Shown here: positions 24,164 through 33,453 of the stretch, one piece after another | Position numbering within the stretch: the stretch's first letter is position 1 | How the letters are laid out: every line of letters starts with the position of its first letter | NCBI GenBank assembly: GCA_934643145.1 | Contig: CAKUBM010000009.1 | Location: 22,139-86,138 of the forward strand | Length of the DNA: 64,000 bases | Source: an uncultured Collinsella sp. | GTDB lineage: Bacteria; Actinomycetota; Coriobacteriia; Coriobacteriales; Coriobacteriaceae | Direction: 5' to 3' | Program-made: the position numbers and the translations under genes | The notes under the pieces: model-generated | Told to the model about the DNA's origin: nothing | What the model saw: the letters and a program-made list of their open reading frames with translations, nothing else | Database searches by the model: none

Positions 24164-25741
24164 TTAGGTGGTTTGTTTGGGAAAGGTTGTTGCGAGCGCT
24201 GCGACAGCGAGGCCGGCCACCACGTAGAAAGCCGTGGCTGCGGAGCTCGCGCGGACCTCGGCGTTATCTGCCAAGAGCTCTCCTTGTGCCTCGGGCGCAA
24301 CGTTCATGGATTCCAGGCGCGCCGTAAATGCCGCGTCGCTTTCAAAGGTGTAGACAACCTCTTCGAGCGCCGTCTTGCCTTGCGTGTCGACCATACCGCT
24401 CGCCTCGATACGCGCATCGAGGCCGGTGTTGACGGCGATAAGCAAGACCGAACCCATGGCAGCGGAGCCCAGCGCGAGGCCGAGATTTCGCGCGGCGCCC
24501 TGAATGCCGCCCGACTGCTGGGCGTCACTCGGCGGCACAGCAGAAGCAACGATGTTGTTGGCCTGCGAGTTCACCAAACCAACGCCCACGCCGCCAAAGA
24601 GTGTACCGACCACCATGATGGGCGTAAGCTCGGACGCTCGCACGCCAAACGCCATGCTCACGCAGGCGGCGGCCATAAAGACATAGCCCACACGGACCAC
24701 AGACCAGGGCTTGAGCTGCGGGAACTTGCGTGGCACAAACATCGCGAGCACCAGCATGGGCACGCCCGAGATAATGCCCAGGAGTGCGGTCTGCATACCG
24801 CCGAGGCCAATCACAAGCTGATAGTACGAAGTGCCCACCAAGCCCTGAGCGCCCATGTAAAAGAACGGCAGGGCAATGGCCACAACGCCGGCTCGAACGG
24901 TGGCGTTGCGCACAAAGCTCGATGGCAAAATCGCTATACCGTGCGTCCGCTCCATCCAACGCTCGACCGGAATCAAAACCACCAGCAACAGTATGCCGAC
25001 GCCAACGATAGGAAGCGCAGGAGAGATACCCGCGATTGTAAAGGGCGCCTGCGGCAAAGGGGCAAACACGCCCCAAGTCGAGATGCGCGAGAGGCCACAC
25101 ATAACGGCGAACAATCCCAGAGAGGCAATAACTGCACCCGGTGTGTCAAACTTGCCCGCATGCAGGCCGCCGCCCGTCGGCAGCTTCGCGCTCGCAACGA
25201 GCAGGGCCACAAAATAGGCCGCAAGCACGCCAAAGGTCACGCGAAAGCCCGCAACATCGACCAGAATGCCCAGAGCGATGGGAATGATCGTCGCAAGCGC
25301 TGCGGACGCAGCGATAACACCGTACGCCTGCTTGCGCTCCTCCCCCTCGTACAGCATGGACACCATGCCGAGTACCGAAGGGATAATGAGGCTTGCGCCC
25401 AGGCCGACCATAAGACGGCCACCCCAAATAAGCAGCTCGATGCTCGGCGAAAACGCACACAGCAGCTCGCCCACCACGGCAAGCACCAATCCGGCGCGGA
25501 AATTACGGCACCACCCGATAACCATGCCGAGCAAACCGCTCGCAAGCATAAAGGTTCCTGCCATAAGCGAATAAACCGTGCTCGCCATCTGAACGTCGGA
25601 GAGCGGGCACCCAAACACACACATCATCTCGGCCATGGCAACCGAAAACGCGCCGTTGTCTGCCGAGGTGCCCACCTGAGCGCATGCCAGCACGATCAAC
25701 GGCGCCAGACGCGCCAAACGAGAAGGCGCCGTGGACTCCAT
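24164..25741 (-). CDS. MFS transporter, DHA2-type (14 membrane segments), paralogue 1
   Basis: 525 aa from ATG 25741 (GAGG six bases upstream); ATG 25780 is an alternative giving 538 aa. About 14 predicted membrane helices. Features of drug/metabolite H+ antiporters: VGTSADNGAFSVAM in helix 1, YSLMAGTFMLASGLLG, WGGRLMVGLGASLIIPSVLGM in helices 3-4, and a long loop of ~75 residues before the last helix. Closely resembles the carrier at 29503-31119 in length, order of motifs (AQxGTSxDNGA, QANNxVAxAV, QSGGIQxxxRN) and extracytoplasmic insert, so they are paralogues. Divergent from the PRD regulator at 25925. Confidence 0.88.
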   Translation of the reverse strand: MESTAPSRLARLAPLIVLACAQVGTSADNGAFSVAMAEMMCVFGCPLSDVQMASTVYSLMAGTFMLASGLLGMVIGWCRNFRAGLVLAVVGELLCAFSPSIELLIWGGRLMVGLGASLIIPSVLGMVSMLYEGEERKQAYGVIAASAALATIIPIALGILVDVAGFRVTFGVLAAYFVALLVASAKLPTGGGLHAGKFDTPGAVIASLGLFAVMCGLSRISTWGVFAPLPQAPFTIAGISPALPIVGVGILLLVVLIPVERWMERTHGIAILPSSFVRNATVRAGVVAIALPFFYMGAQGLVGTSYYQLVIGLGGMQTALLGIISGVPMLVLAMFVPRKFPQLKPWSVVRVGYVFMAAACVSMAFGVRASELTPIMVVGTLFGGVGVGLVNSQANNIVASAVPPSDAQQSGGIQGAARNLGLALGSAAMGSVLLIAVNTGLDARIEASGMVDTQGKTALEEVVYTFESDAAFTARLESMNVAPEAQGELLADNAEVRASSAATAFYVVAGLAVAALATTFPKQTT

Positions 25742-25792
25742 CCCCGACCTCGAAACCGCGCGATCCATGCACATCACCATCCGCTTTTTTCA

Positions 25793-25809
25793 TTCCGTAT
25801 ATGCGGCAA
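25793..25809. promoter_or_regulatory. near-palindrome shared with the second MFS promoter
   Basis: TTCCGTATATGCGGCAA resembles the perfect palindrome TTGCCG-TAGATG-CGGCAA at 31230-31247 upstream of the paralogous MFS gene; a half-site ATACGGCAAA also occurs at 25885-25894-region upstream of the regulator gene at 25925. Candidate site for that regulator. Confidence 0.35.
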
Positions 25810-25924
25810 GGATTTAAAACCAACCCTTCCCCTACTCATCATAAAAAATGCGTATCATGACAGGTGCCACGCTCTTTTCCAGATATACGGCAAATCGAGC
25901 TTTCCCGCGATACCAGGAGCCTTC

Positions 25925-27757
25925 ATGAGCATCAATCAACGTCAAGCCAAACTGTTAAAGATCCTGCTCGACCAGGCAGGATACATCCCAACGGTCGACG
26001 TTTCCGATGCCCTTGCCTGCTCAGAGCGCACCGTCCGCAACGACATGCGGGCCGCCAACGCCTTTCTCGACGAGATGGGCATCCAGGCGGCCATCGTCTC
26101 CAAGCGCGGCAACGGCATCCGTATCGATGGTGACAGCACGCAGCGCGGCCAAATCTCGGACATCATCAAGGAGCGCTCGCTCTCCATGGACGCCGGCCTC
26201 GACCGCTTCTACCGTGGCATGCTGCTGCTCACCTGCGACTACCGGCACCAATACACCACCGAATCGCTCGCGCGGGCCATTCTCACCAACAAGCAACAGG
26301 CCCAAGACGACCTACGCACGTGGAACGAGCTCATGACGCCTTTTGGAGCCCAGATCGTACGCGGCCGTCGCATCACCGTCGAGGGCCCCGAGGAATACAT
26401 CCGCTTCTTTGTCGTCTACTATCTCTTTGAGCTCGCGTCGACCGCCATGAAGCGCCGCATCGAGCCGCAGCTCTTTGGCGGCAACGAACAGTTCTTCAAT
26501 GACCTCATCGCATATGTCGAGCGCGAGAGCCATACGCTCTACACCGACAATGCCCGCCACCAACTTGCCGTCTACCTGCAGATTATGGCCCTGCGCATTC
26601 TTAAGGGCAAAGAGGTCGGCGGCTACACCTCGGCGATTCCCGTTGTGTACGACGACGTCGCCAACCGCATTGAACAGCACTTTGGCATCGAGGTCTCCGA
26701 CAACGAGCGCGGCATCATCCGTGACCTCTTTACGGTCTCAACACGTCGCTGGACACCGGAATTCCAGCGCACCTATCAACCCACGCCCGAGGCGGCACGC
26801 CTCACCGAGGAGTTATTCTGCGCCCTCGGCGAACGCTTTGGCACACGACCACCGCTCCATCTGGAAAAGCCATGCGCCGCGCTCATCGAAGCAGGGCAAA
26901 CCCACATGCGCTACGAGCGCGCCATCTCACTGCCGCAGGAAAACACCTGGACGGTGCGGTACGACAACATGGCATCGTTCATGCGCCTGTCCGAGGTGCT
27001 GCGCGACGCCCCCAGCCTGTCCGGGCTGAATCTATACCAGACCGATGTGACGCGCTTGGCAATGCTTTTGCTCTCGTATATGGACGGTCTGTCCTCGCAC
27101 GACCAGTGGCGTGTCGGACTCGTGGTCAACTGCGGCATTGAGCAGGTCTTCTATGCACGTGATCGACTCGAGCGACTCATTCCCTGCATGCGGGTCGCGC
27201 GCGTGTTGACCGAAACCGAGGTCGCCGAGATTGAATCGGAACCCAAGCATGGCAGCCTCGACTTTCTGGTGTCGTTTGACCCCATCAAAACGTCGTTGCC
27301 GCTCTGCGTGCTGAGCAACGCCATCGACGATGCCGACCGCAGCCGTATCGAGCTGTTGCTAATGAAGCTCGGGTGCCCGCACGGACTTGATGACGCCCCG
27401 CTTGCCGGCGGCCTTCCCGAGCGCGAGCTCGATATTTCGCACGCGCGCATGCTCACGCGAACCCTTCACGCAGCGCTCGTCGAAGACGGCCTCTGGCGCG
27501 GCACGCTCTCCGGCTTCTCAAGCGTCTTCGAGATGCTCTCCTTTACACGAGGACCGTGGCTCTTGCTGACCGTTTGCTCCCAAGATGTCGCCCAAACTGG
27601 AGCCGTGCATTACCGCGTGGAAACGCGCGTCGGCTTTACCGGCGACCGCTTGCAACATATCCTGGTGCTCTGCGTCGCCCCGAGCGACGAGCGCATCCTT
27701 ACTCCAGCTACGCAGCGCTTCCGAGAGCTCGCATCCGATGCCGGCCTTGGGCGATAA
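25925..27757 (+). CDS. PRD/BglG-MtlR-type transcriptional regulator
   Basis: 610 aa from ATG 25925 with CCAGGAGCC; the frame is open far upstream but that part is antisense to the MFS gene. N-terminal HTH (RQAKLLKILLDQAGYIPTVD, then CSERTVRNDMRAANAFLDEM, about residues 6-48) as in HTH_11/Mga-type activators. The middle ~330 residues are helical, consistent with diverged PRD modules. A segment near 396-425 (VVNCGIEQVFYARDRLERL) resembles the EIIB-like domain of PTS-controlled regulators, with a Cys at the phosphorylation-site position. No PTS genes are adjacent; neighbours are two MFS carriers and an amidohydrolase, which it probably activates. The ligand or signal is unknown. Confidence 0.72.
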   Translation: MSINQRQAKLLKILLDQAGYIPTVDVSDALACSERTVRNDMRAANAFLDEMGIQAAIVSKRGNGIRIDGDSTQRGQISDIIKERSLSMDAGLDRFYRGMLLLTCDYRHQYTTESLARAILTNKQQAQDDLRTWNELMTPFGAQIVRGRRITVEGPEEYIRFFVVYYLFELASTAMKRRIEPQLFGGNEQFFNDLIAYVERESHTLYTDNARHQLAVYLQIMALRILKGKEVGGYTSAIPVVYDDVANRIEQHFGIEVSDNERGIIRDLFTVSTRRWTPEFQRTYQPTPEAARLTEELFCALGERFGTRPPLHLEKPCAALIEAGQTHMRYERAISLPQENTWTVRYDNMASFMRLSEVLRDAPSLSGLNLYQTDVTRLAMLLLSYMDGLSSHDQWRVGLVVNCGIEQVFYARDRLERLIPCMRVARVLTETEVAEIESEPKHGSLDFLVSFDPIKTSLPLCVLSNAIDDADRSRIELLLMKLGCPHGLDDAPLAGGLPERELDISHARMLTRTLHAALVEDGLWRGTLSGFSSVFEMLSFTRGPWLLLTVCSQDVAQTGAVHYRVETRVGFTGDRLQHILVLCVAPSDERILTPATQRFRELASDAGLGR

Positions 27758-27814
27758 GCCGCCCGGACGCCCGTCGTGCAGGCTCGAGCAAGCCGTCGCA
27801 AGCGCTTGAACGCA

Positions 27815-27855
27815 AAGGACCCGTGGCCGCCCCTGCAGCCACGGGTCCTTCTCTA
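27815..27855. terminator. bidirectional terminator between regulator and amidohydrolase genes
   Basis: 13-bp perfect stem AAGGACCCGTGGC (27815-27827) with 27838-27850, followed on + by CTCT and preceded by AAAG. It separates convergent genes. Confidence 0.75.
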
Positions 27856-27882
27856 TCGTCTTCGGCCTAGGCCGCAGCTAAG

Positions 27883-29499
27883 CTAATTACGAGCCCAGAC
27901 GGTCTCGCCCTCTTTGACCGTCTCGAGAACGCGCAGGTTGCGCACCTCATCGAGCTCAATCTTGAGCGGGTTCTTCTCAACGATGCAGAAGTCGGCAAGC
28001 TTGCCGGCCTCGAGCGTACCCTTGCGGTCGAGCTCGCCGTACTGGAAAGCGCCGTTGACCGTGATGGCCTTCAGGCCCTCGTACACGCTGATCTTCTGAT
28101 CCTCATCCAGCTGAGCGCCGCCCTTGGTGACGCGCTTGGCGGCGCACCACACGGCCTCAAAGAAATTGGGGCGCAGCACCGGCGTGTCGGTGTGGAAGGT
28201 AAACGGCAGGCCGCACTCCAGAGCATCATGGCAGGCAGACACGCGACCGCCGCGCACGGGACCGAAGTTCTTAAGGTGTACGTCGGCCCAGTACCAGATA
28301 TGGCTTGCGAAAATCGACGGGATCATGTTGATCTCAGCCATCTGCTCGTACTGATCGCGACGGGCAGTCTGGCAGTGGATCATGACCGGGTGCAGGCTCG
28401 CCTTGTCGGGATTGGGCGAATCCTCCAATGCGCGCTTGTACACACGCAGATACTGGTCGGCAGCAGCATCGCCGTTGGTATGGGCGAGCAGCTGATGGTT
28501 GCCATCGATAGCCTTACGCATAAAATCATACGCAGCCTTGTCGGTCATGGTGCCATAGCCGCAATAGCCCTCTCCCTCATCGCCGGGGGTATAAGGCTCG
28601 GTCATCCACGCTGTACGGCCCTGGGGCGAACCGTCAAAGAACATCTTGAGGCCGCCGATACGGAAGTGACCGGTGTAGTCCTGAGAGACAAACGACTCGT
28701 GATCGGCCAAGATCTTGTCGACATCCTCGCCGTACATGGGGTAGCTCACGACGTCCATCTTGAGCAAGCCCTTGTTCGCAAGGCCGCAGAACAGCGCAGC
28801 GAAGTCGGCGGTGGTGGCGCCCTCCTGGCAGGTGGTGATGCCGTTTTCCAGATAGATGTCCTGCATCTCGCCGATCATGACATCCATGTCCATCTTCTGA
28901 CGCGGCTGCGTCACGGCAAAAAGCGGCCACATGGCGCCCGGCTCCTCGCAATAACCGTCCGGCGTGCCATCGGCCTCGCGGCCATAGCGGGAACCCTCGG
29001 GATCGGGGGTCTCGGCGGTAATGTTAGCGAGCTCGAGCAGCTTGGTGTTGGCAACGATCATATGGCTCGAGGCGTGAACAGCGATGACCGGAATGGTCTC
29101 GCTCACGCGGTCGAGCACGTGGCGGTTGGGATGCTCGTGTTCGGCAAGAGAATTCTGGTCGTAGGAGACGCCCATGATCACGCCGTCCTCGCCAATGCCG
29201 CGCTGCTCGGCAAAAGCGGCCAGACGATCGACGATCTCATCGAAATCCGCCGCACCGTTAAGGTCGGCAGCCACGATGTACTGCGTGCAGCCCGAGATGT
29301 GGCTGTGGGGATCGATCAGGCCGGGCATGAGGCAGGCACCGTCAAGGTCAATCTCCTCGGCATCCCCGGCCTGAGCGCGAGCCTCCTCGAGCGAGCCGGT
29401 GAACGCGATGGTACCGTCGTCTGCAACCAGCAGGGCCTCAAAAGTATCGCCCTCGCCCGTCATGGGAACAAAGTCGCCATTGAAGTACAGCTTCTTCAT
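27883..29499 (-). CDS. YtcJ-like metal-dependent amidohydrolase
   Basis: 538 aa from ATG 29499. Amidohydrolase-3 (YtcJ/NfdA-type) family: N-terminal composite beta-domain, metal site GLIDPHSHISGC (about residues 59-70), a long central barrel with MFFDGSPQGRTAWM, HTNGDAAADQYL (His ligand), HPVMIHCQTARRDQ, FHTDTPV (Asp ligand) and C-terminal GTLEAGKLADFCIVEKNPL. No signal peptide, so cytoplasmic. Three nucleotides separate it from the upstream MFS gene, so the carrier probably imports its substrate (an amide, ester or cyclic ureide), or exports the product. Exact substrate cannot be read from the sequence. Confidence 0.92.
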   Translation of the reverse strand: MKKLYFNGDFVPMTGEGDTFEALLVADDGTIAFTGSLEEARAQAGDAEEIDLDGACLMPGLIDPHSHISGCTQYIVAADLNGAADFDEIVDRLAAFAEQRGIGEDGVIMGVSYDQNSLAEHEHPNRHVLDRVSETIPVIAVHASSHMIVANTKLLELANITAETPDPEGSRYGREADGTPDGYCEEPGAMWPLFAVTQPRQKMDMDVMIGEMQDIYLENGITTCQEGATTADFAALFCGLANKGLLKMDVVSYPMYGEDVDKILADHESFVSQDYTGHFRIGGLKMFFDGSPQGRTAWMTEPYTPGDEGEGYCGYGTMTDKAAYDFMRKAIDGNHQLLAHTNGDAAADQYLRVYKRALEDSPNPDKASLHPVMIHCQTARRDQYEQMAEINMIPSIFASHIWYWADVHLKNFGPVRGGRVSACHDALECGLPFTFHTDTPVLRPNFFEAVWCAAKRVTKGGAQLDEDQKISVYEGLKAITVNGAFQYGELDRKGTLEAGKLADFCIVEKNPLKIELDEVRNLRVLETVKEGETVWARN

Positions 29500-29502
29500 G
29501 GC

Positions 29503-31119
29503 CTACTCCTCCTCTTTGGAGAACTTCTTGATGGCAGGGGTGGTGGCCAGGCCAAGCACGATGATGGCGGCACCCACGTAGTAAGCGAAACGAGTGGAGT
29601 TGAAGCGAGACTGGGCGTTGATCTCAACCAGAGCGTCACGCTCTTCATCGCTCATGTCGATGTCCTGGATGGAAGCGCGGAAATTCTCGTCGGAGACAAG
29701 GTCGATGTTGCGCTCGGAAATAGCGGCAACGGTGGTCTCGGAAATGCGAGAATCGTTGGCGGCTGCATCCTTCACGGAGTTGGTGATACCAAAGAGCAGC
29801 ACGGCGCCCAGCAGGGCAATGCCGATGGCCTGGCCAACATTGCGCATGGTGGTCTGAATGCCACCGGACTGGGAAGCGTCGCGCTCGTTCACGGCAAGGG
29901 CAACAACGTTGTTGGCCTGGGCGGAAACAATACCAGCACCCGAGCCGGCGACAACGCAGCCGATGAGGATTCCAGGCATAGAGGCGGCATCGAGGGTGAC
30001 CGAGAACGCCATGATGATCAGGGCCGCGGCAAGGGTGAGGTAGCCGACCTGGATGACGCGACGCGGGTTAGCCTTCGGCATGAACTTGGGGATACCGATG
30101 GAGAAGGCGAAGGTCGGAACGCCAACGACGATGGAAAGCACGCCAACGATAGCCGGAGACCAGCCGGCAACGAGCTGCAGGTAGGGCGCCATCAGAATAG
30201 ACTGAACGCCCATGAAGAAGAACGTGATGGCAGAGGCGGCGAGACCAGCGAGAACCTGCGGGGTCTTGAGGAAGGACTGGGGAAGCAGGGCAAAGCCGTT
30301 CTTCTCCTCGACCTTCTTCTCGACGTTAATCATGACGATAAGGATGATCACGCCCAAGATGGCCATGGGCAGGCAGGGCGAGATGCCGGCAATGGTGAAG
30401 GGGCAGGCCGGGAAGGGCTCGACGAGACCCCAGGCGGAGATGCGGGACACGCCGACCAGGAACAGGAACAGGCCGGTTGCGGCGAGGGCGACGCCGGCGC
30501 CATCGAACTTGAGCTTCTCGTCGGACTGCTCGATCTCGGGCAGCTTAAAGGAAAGCAGGAACACGAGCACAAAGTAGGCAGCGAGGACGAAGAACGTCAC
30601 GCGCATGCCGGCGGCCATGAGCACAATGGAGAGCAGCAGCGGTAGCAGGGCGGAAAGGCCAGAAGCGGCGCCGATGCAGCCAAATGCAAGCACGCGGTTC
30701 TTACCGTGATAGATCTTGGGGACAAGACCCAGGACCGAGGGGATCATGAACGAGGCGCCGAAGCCCACGAGGGTGCGGCCGCCCCAAATGAAGATGGCCA
30801 TATTGGGGGACATAGCGAGCACAACCTCGCCGGCGGCGCACAGCAGAGCGCCCATGCGGAAGTTCTTCTTCCAGCCAATAATGGTGCCCATCATGCCACC
30901 GGCAATCATGAAGGCGCCGGCCATGAGGGAATAGACCATGTTGGCAAGCTGGATGTCGGCGGTGGTGGCGCCGAGGTCCTGCGTCAGGGCGGTTGCGGCG
31001 AGCGAAAGGGCGCCGTTATCGCCCGAAGTGCCCATCTGGGCCAGGATCAGAACGAGAACGGGGAGAAGCATGAACTTCTCGGCACCCTTCTCCTCTGCCA
31101 CAGCTTTAGCTTTAGCCAT
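29503..31119 (-). CDS. MFS transporter, DHA2-type, paralogue 2
   Basis: 538 aa from ATG 31119 with AGAAAGGAACC upstream. ~14 membrane helices with the same landmarks as the carrier at 24164-25741: AQMGTSGDNGALSLAA, YSLMAGAFMIAGGMMG, WGGRTLVGFGASFMIPSVLG, QANNVVALAV, QSGGIQTTMRNVGQA and an extracytoplasmic loop of ~75 residues before the last helix. Ends KKFSKEEE in the cytoplasm. First gene of a two-gene operon with the amidohydrolase. A palindrome TTGCCG-N6-CGGCAA lies 111 nt upstream, around -54 relative to a TATATT -10 at 31196-31191, a typical activator position. Confidence 0.9.
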   Translation of the reverse strand: MAKAKAVAEEKGAEKFMLLPVLVLILAQMGTSGDNGALSLAATALTQDLGATTADIQLANMVYSLMAGAFMIAGGMMGTIIGWKKNFRMGALLCAAGEVVLAMSPNMAIFIWGGRTLVGFGASFMIPSVLGLVPKIYHGKNRVLAFGCIGAASGLSALLPLLLSIVLMAAGMRVTFFVLAAYFVLVFLLSFKLPEIEQSDEKLKFDGAGVALAATGLFLFLVGVSRISAWGLVEPFPACPFTIAGISPCLPMAILGVIILIVMINVEKKVEEKNGFALLPQSFLKTPQVLAGLAASAITFFFMGVQSILMAPYLQLVAGWSPAIVGVLSIVVGVPTFAFSIGIPKFMPKANPRRVIQVGYLTLAAALIIMAFSVTLDAASMPGILIGCVVAGSGAGIVSAQANNVVALAVNERDASQSGGIQTTMRNVGQAIGIALLGAVLLFGITNSVKDAAANDSRISETTVAAISERNIDLVSDENFRASIQDIDMSDEERDALVEINAQSRFNSTRFAYYVGAAIIVLGLATTPAIKKFSKEEE

Positions 31120-31190
31120 GTGTTGGTTCCTTTCTTTTCCGTTTCACGCGGGCATTGAACCCCTTTGAGCCCGCGCGTCTTGTCGAGGCA

Positions 31191-31247
31191 AATATAGGGC
31201 GGGGCGCAATAAGGGCAGCATCAGAGCCATTGCCGTAGATGCGGCAA
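31191..31247 (-). promoter_or_regulatory. putative MFS-amidohydrolase promoter and activator palindrome
   Basis: Perfect palindrome TTGCCG-TAGATG-CGGCAA at 31230-31247; a second overlapping dyad CGGCA-ATTC-TGCCG extends to 31256. TATATT (minus, 31196-31191) is the best -10 candidate with no convincing -35, which would suit activator dependence. Confidence 0.45.
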
Positions 31248-31289
31248 TTCTGCCGATTGGCCTAAAGGGCGCCGGCTTTTCTCGCGCAA

Positions 31290-31325
31290 AGCAAAACGGC
31301 CGGCCCCTTTGTTCGGGCCGACCGC
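31290..31325 (-). terminator. intrinsic terminator after the 168-aa membrane protein gene
   Basis: On the minus strand GGTCGGCCC (31323-31315) pairs with GGGCCGGCC (31306-31298, one G-U), followed by GTTTTGC. Confidence 0.7.
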
Positions 31326-31356
31326 TTGAAAGAGAGTTTTTAATTGTTGAGATGTT

Positions 31357-31863
31357 TTAGGCAGTCACAGTGGCTTCCGCAGCATCGACACCCGCGGTGG
31401 TTGCACCAATAACGACGTAGCCACTCACGCAGCCGGCAATGGCGCACATGACGCCCTTAAAGATCATCATGCCCGTGCGCGAAAGCGGCAGCGGGAGCAC
31501 AAAGGCGCACAGCCAGGCAAGGGGCGTGGCGACCGCAAGGGCGATGATGCCGACGACAACCGACAGGGGAATCGACTTTTTGGGCAGTTTGGCCAGCCAG
31601 CCATAGCCTTCGGAATTACCGAGGTAAACACCCTTGTTGAAGTCCATTTTGGTCAGCGGCACCACACACCAGGTCAGGATGAGGCCGAGCAGAGCGCCCG
31701 TCAGCGCAATCTCCTCGATCACCTTGCCGGCAGCAAAGGTAATGCTGGCATCTCCCGCGTGCATGCCCATAAAGATGAGCGCGTTAACGACGCCATTGAC
31801 GATGCCGTAGCCGACGATGCATTTGTTCTTAAGATAGCTCTGGTAGTCCTTTGCGGCGGCCAT
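31357..31863 (-). CDS. hypothetical membrane protein (168 aa, ~4 helices)
   Basis: ATG 31863 has GGGGAGGGC upstream; 32 further upstream codons are not protein-like. No family recognised. Predicted helices near residues 15-33 (GYGIVNGVVNALIFMGM), 45-68 (EEIALTGALLGLILTWCVV), 93-118 (IPLSVVVGIIALAVATPLAWL) and 130-155 (GMMIFKGVMCAIAGCVSGYVV). Short loops and a 12-residue cytoplasmic N-terminus. Monocistronic, between repeat copy B and a terminator. Confidence 0.75.
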   Translation of the reverse strand: MAAAKDYQSYLKNKCIVGYGIVNGVVNALIFMGMHAGDASITFAAGKVIEEIALTGALLGLILTWCVVPLTKMDFNKGVYLGNSEGYGWLAKLPKKSIPLSVVVGIIALAVATPLAWLCAFVLPLPLSRTGMMIFKGVMCAIAGCVSGYVVIGATTAGVDAAEATVTA

Positions 31864-31970
31864 ATGCCCTCCCCGTTTTCGCAGTGTCATTTGAGTGGGG
31901 CACAGTGTATCCTCGCGCGTCGCGCACGCTGACCAGAAGGATTGCCGCATTAACGGCAACGCTCGGCCCT

Positions 31971-32238
31971 AAAACCACCACGAAGGGGACCGTCCCCTTC
32001 GTGGTGGTTTGGGCGGGCTGGCCGTCGCTCCGCCGAAATATCTCAATCTGTAACATCTGGGCCGCAAAAAGGCGGTTAGTTGTTACAGATCGAGACGTTT
32101 GCGTTCGGCCCCAGCGCTTCGTCTCAATCTGTAACAGATAGAGCCGATTTTGCCGTCCAGATGTTACAGATCGAGACAATTGAAGGCCTGGGCAGCAAAA
32201 ACCACCACGAAGGTGCCTGTCCCCATTGTGGTGGTTTT
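31971..32238. repeat. composite palindromic repeat element, copy B (~268 bp)
   Basis: Same architecture as 23828-24091: end palindromes AACCACCACGAAGG...CCTTCGTGGTGGTT (31973-32010) and about 32199-32238 (here with GGTGCCTGTCCCC), enclosing tandem hairpins 32041-32096 and 32121-32177 made of CTCAATCTGTAACA/TGTTACAGATCGAG. Internal differences from copy A are scattered single bases plus a short divergent patch near 32101-32110. It fills most of the 439-nt gap before lacI-type gene 1. Confidence 0.85.
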
Positions 32239-32291
32239 GACACCCCAAGGGCAGACGATGCTACAATCTGGCTTGTACTTGAAACGCATCA
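32237..32291 (+). promoter_or_regulatory. promoter and autoregulatory operator of the rhamnose-cluster LacI regulator
   Basis: TTGACA (32237-32242) and TACAAT (32262-32267) are strong hexamers with a longish 19-nt spacer. TGAAACGCATCA (32280-32291), one mismatch from TGAA-N-CG-N-TTCA, falls at about +6 to +17. The matching sites upstream of rhaB support autorepression. The -35 lies within the right end of repeat copy B. Confidence 0.5.
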
Positions 32292-32302
32292 AAGGGGCCG
32301 CT

Positions 32303-33415
32303 ATGGCAAAGGTTAAAATCAGCGACGTCGCACGCGAGGCCGGGGTTTCGTTGGGCACGGTTTCCAACGCGCTCAACCATCCCGAAAAGCTGCGCCCCGA
32401 TACCCTCAAGCTCATCAACGAGACCATCAATCGCTTGGGCTACCTGCCCAACCAAAGCGCTCGCCAGCTGGCCGGCGGCACCACCAAGTCCTTTGGCCTG
32501 GTCCTCCCCCGCCTCGACCACGGCTTTTCGCTTCAGATTGCCAGCGGCGCCCACAACGAGGCCCGCAAGCACGGCTATGACCTGCTCATCGCCAACGCCG
32601 ATAACGACGACATTCTCGAAGACCATTACCTGCGCTACTTTATGGGCACGCAGATGTCCGGCGTCATGGTTCAGCCCATGGCATCCCCCGACTGGCACCC
32701 GGCCATGACCAAGATGCCCGTGCCCATCGTCCATCTGGACATCCACTGTTCCGAGCCCGGTTACTACGTGGCCGCCGACAACGAGGCCCAGGGCCGCATC
32801 ATTGCCGAGCTCGCCATTGCCCGCGGCGCACACCATATTGTCGTTGTGGGCCGAGCGGCATTTATGCAGCTCACCCTACGCGTGCTTGGCATTCACAAGG
32901 CCCTTGCCCTGCGCCCCGATATCAAGATCGAAGTCATCGATGCCGGTGAATGGAACACCGCTGCCGACGGCTACGGTATCGGCGCCCAAATCGCCGAGCG
33001 CCCCGCTGACGAGCGCCCCGATTTTGTCATCGGCCTGACCGACGTACTGGCGTCGGGCGTTATCTCGGCGTTAATCGACAAGGGCATCTCCGTCCCCGAG
33101 CAGGTCCGCGTGGCGGGCTGCGACGGCAATCCGCTCGCCTGGAGCGGGTCGGTCCCACTGACCACAGTAGCGCCTCCGGGCTACGAGATTGGCCGCAAGG
33201 GCGTTCAGTTGCTGATGGAGCAGATCGAGAACAAGCCCGCCGCCAAGACCAAACGCGTCCGCATCGGCTCTGCCGCGCGCACCGTCACCGCGGTCACGGC
33301 CATCGAGGACATCAACCGCCAAGAGCTCGTGCGGCCGTTCTTGCTCGAGCGTGCCAGCACTCAGGCAAGCAGCCAGGCCGAAGCCACCGCCATCAACCTG
33401 GGCGCCTACCTGTAG
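32303..33415 (+). CDS. LacI-family regulator of the rhamnose cluster
   Basis: 370 aa from ATG 32303 (AAAGGGGCC upstream). LacI headpiece in residues 1-50: KISDVAREAGVSLGTVSNAL with hinge helix NQSARQLAGG, followed by a periplasmic-binding-protein-like sensor domain (about 60-330: SFGLVLPRLDHGF, VMVQPMASPDW, VAADNEAQG, VAGCDGNPLAW). It is convergent with the rhaB-rhaD-isomerase operon, and its inferred operator occurs twice before rhaB and once at its own promoter. Rhamnose or a phosphorylated intermediate is the likely inducer. Confidence 0.88.
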   Translation: MAKVKISDVAREAGVSLGTVSNALNHPEKLRPDTLKLINETINRLGYLPNQSARQLAGGTTKSFGLVLPRLDHGFSLQIASGAHNEARKHGYDLLIANADNDDILEDHYLRYFMGTQMSGVMVQPMASPDWHPAMTKMPVPIVHLDIHCSEPGYYVAADNEAQGRIIAELAIARGAHHIVVVGRAAFMQLTLRVLGIHKALALRPDIKIEVIDAGEWNTAADGYGIGAQIAERPADERPDFVIGLTDVLASGVISALIDKGISVPEQVRVAGCDGNPLAWSGSVPLTTVAPPGYEIGRKGVQLLMEQIENKPAAKTKRVRIGSAARTVTAVTAIEDINRQELVRPFLLERASTQASSQAEATAINLGAYL

Positions 33416-33453
33416 CATCTTTCCCCAACAATCCAATCCATCGCCGAACAAAA

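Noticed and set aside
28192..30645. An 817-codon + strand frame
   Set aside because: Antisense to the amidohydrolase and MFS genes; composition is Gly/Arg/His-rich and matches no family.
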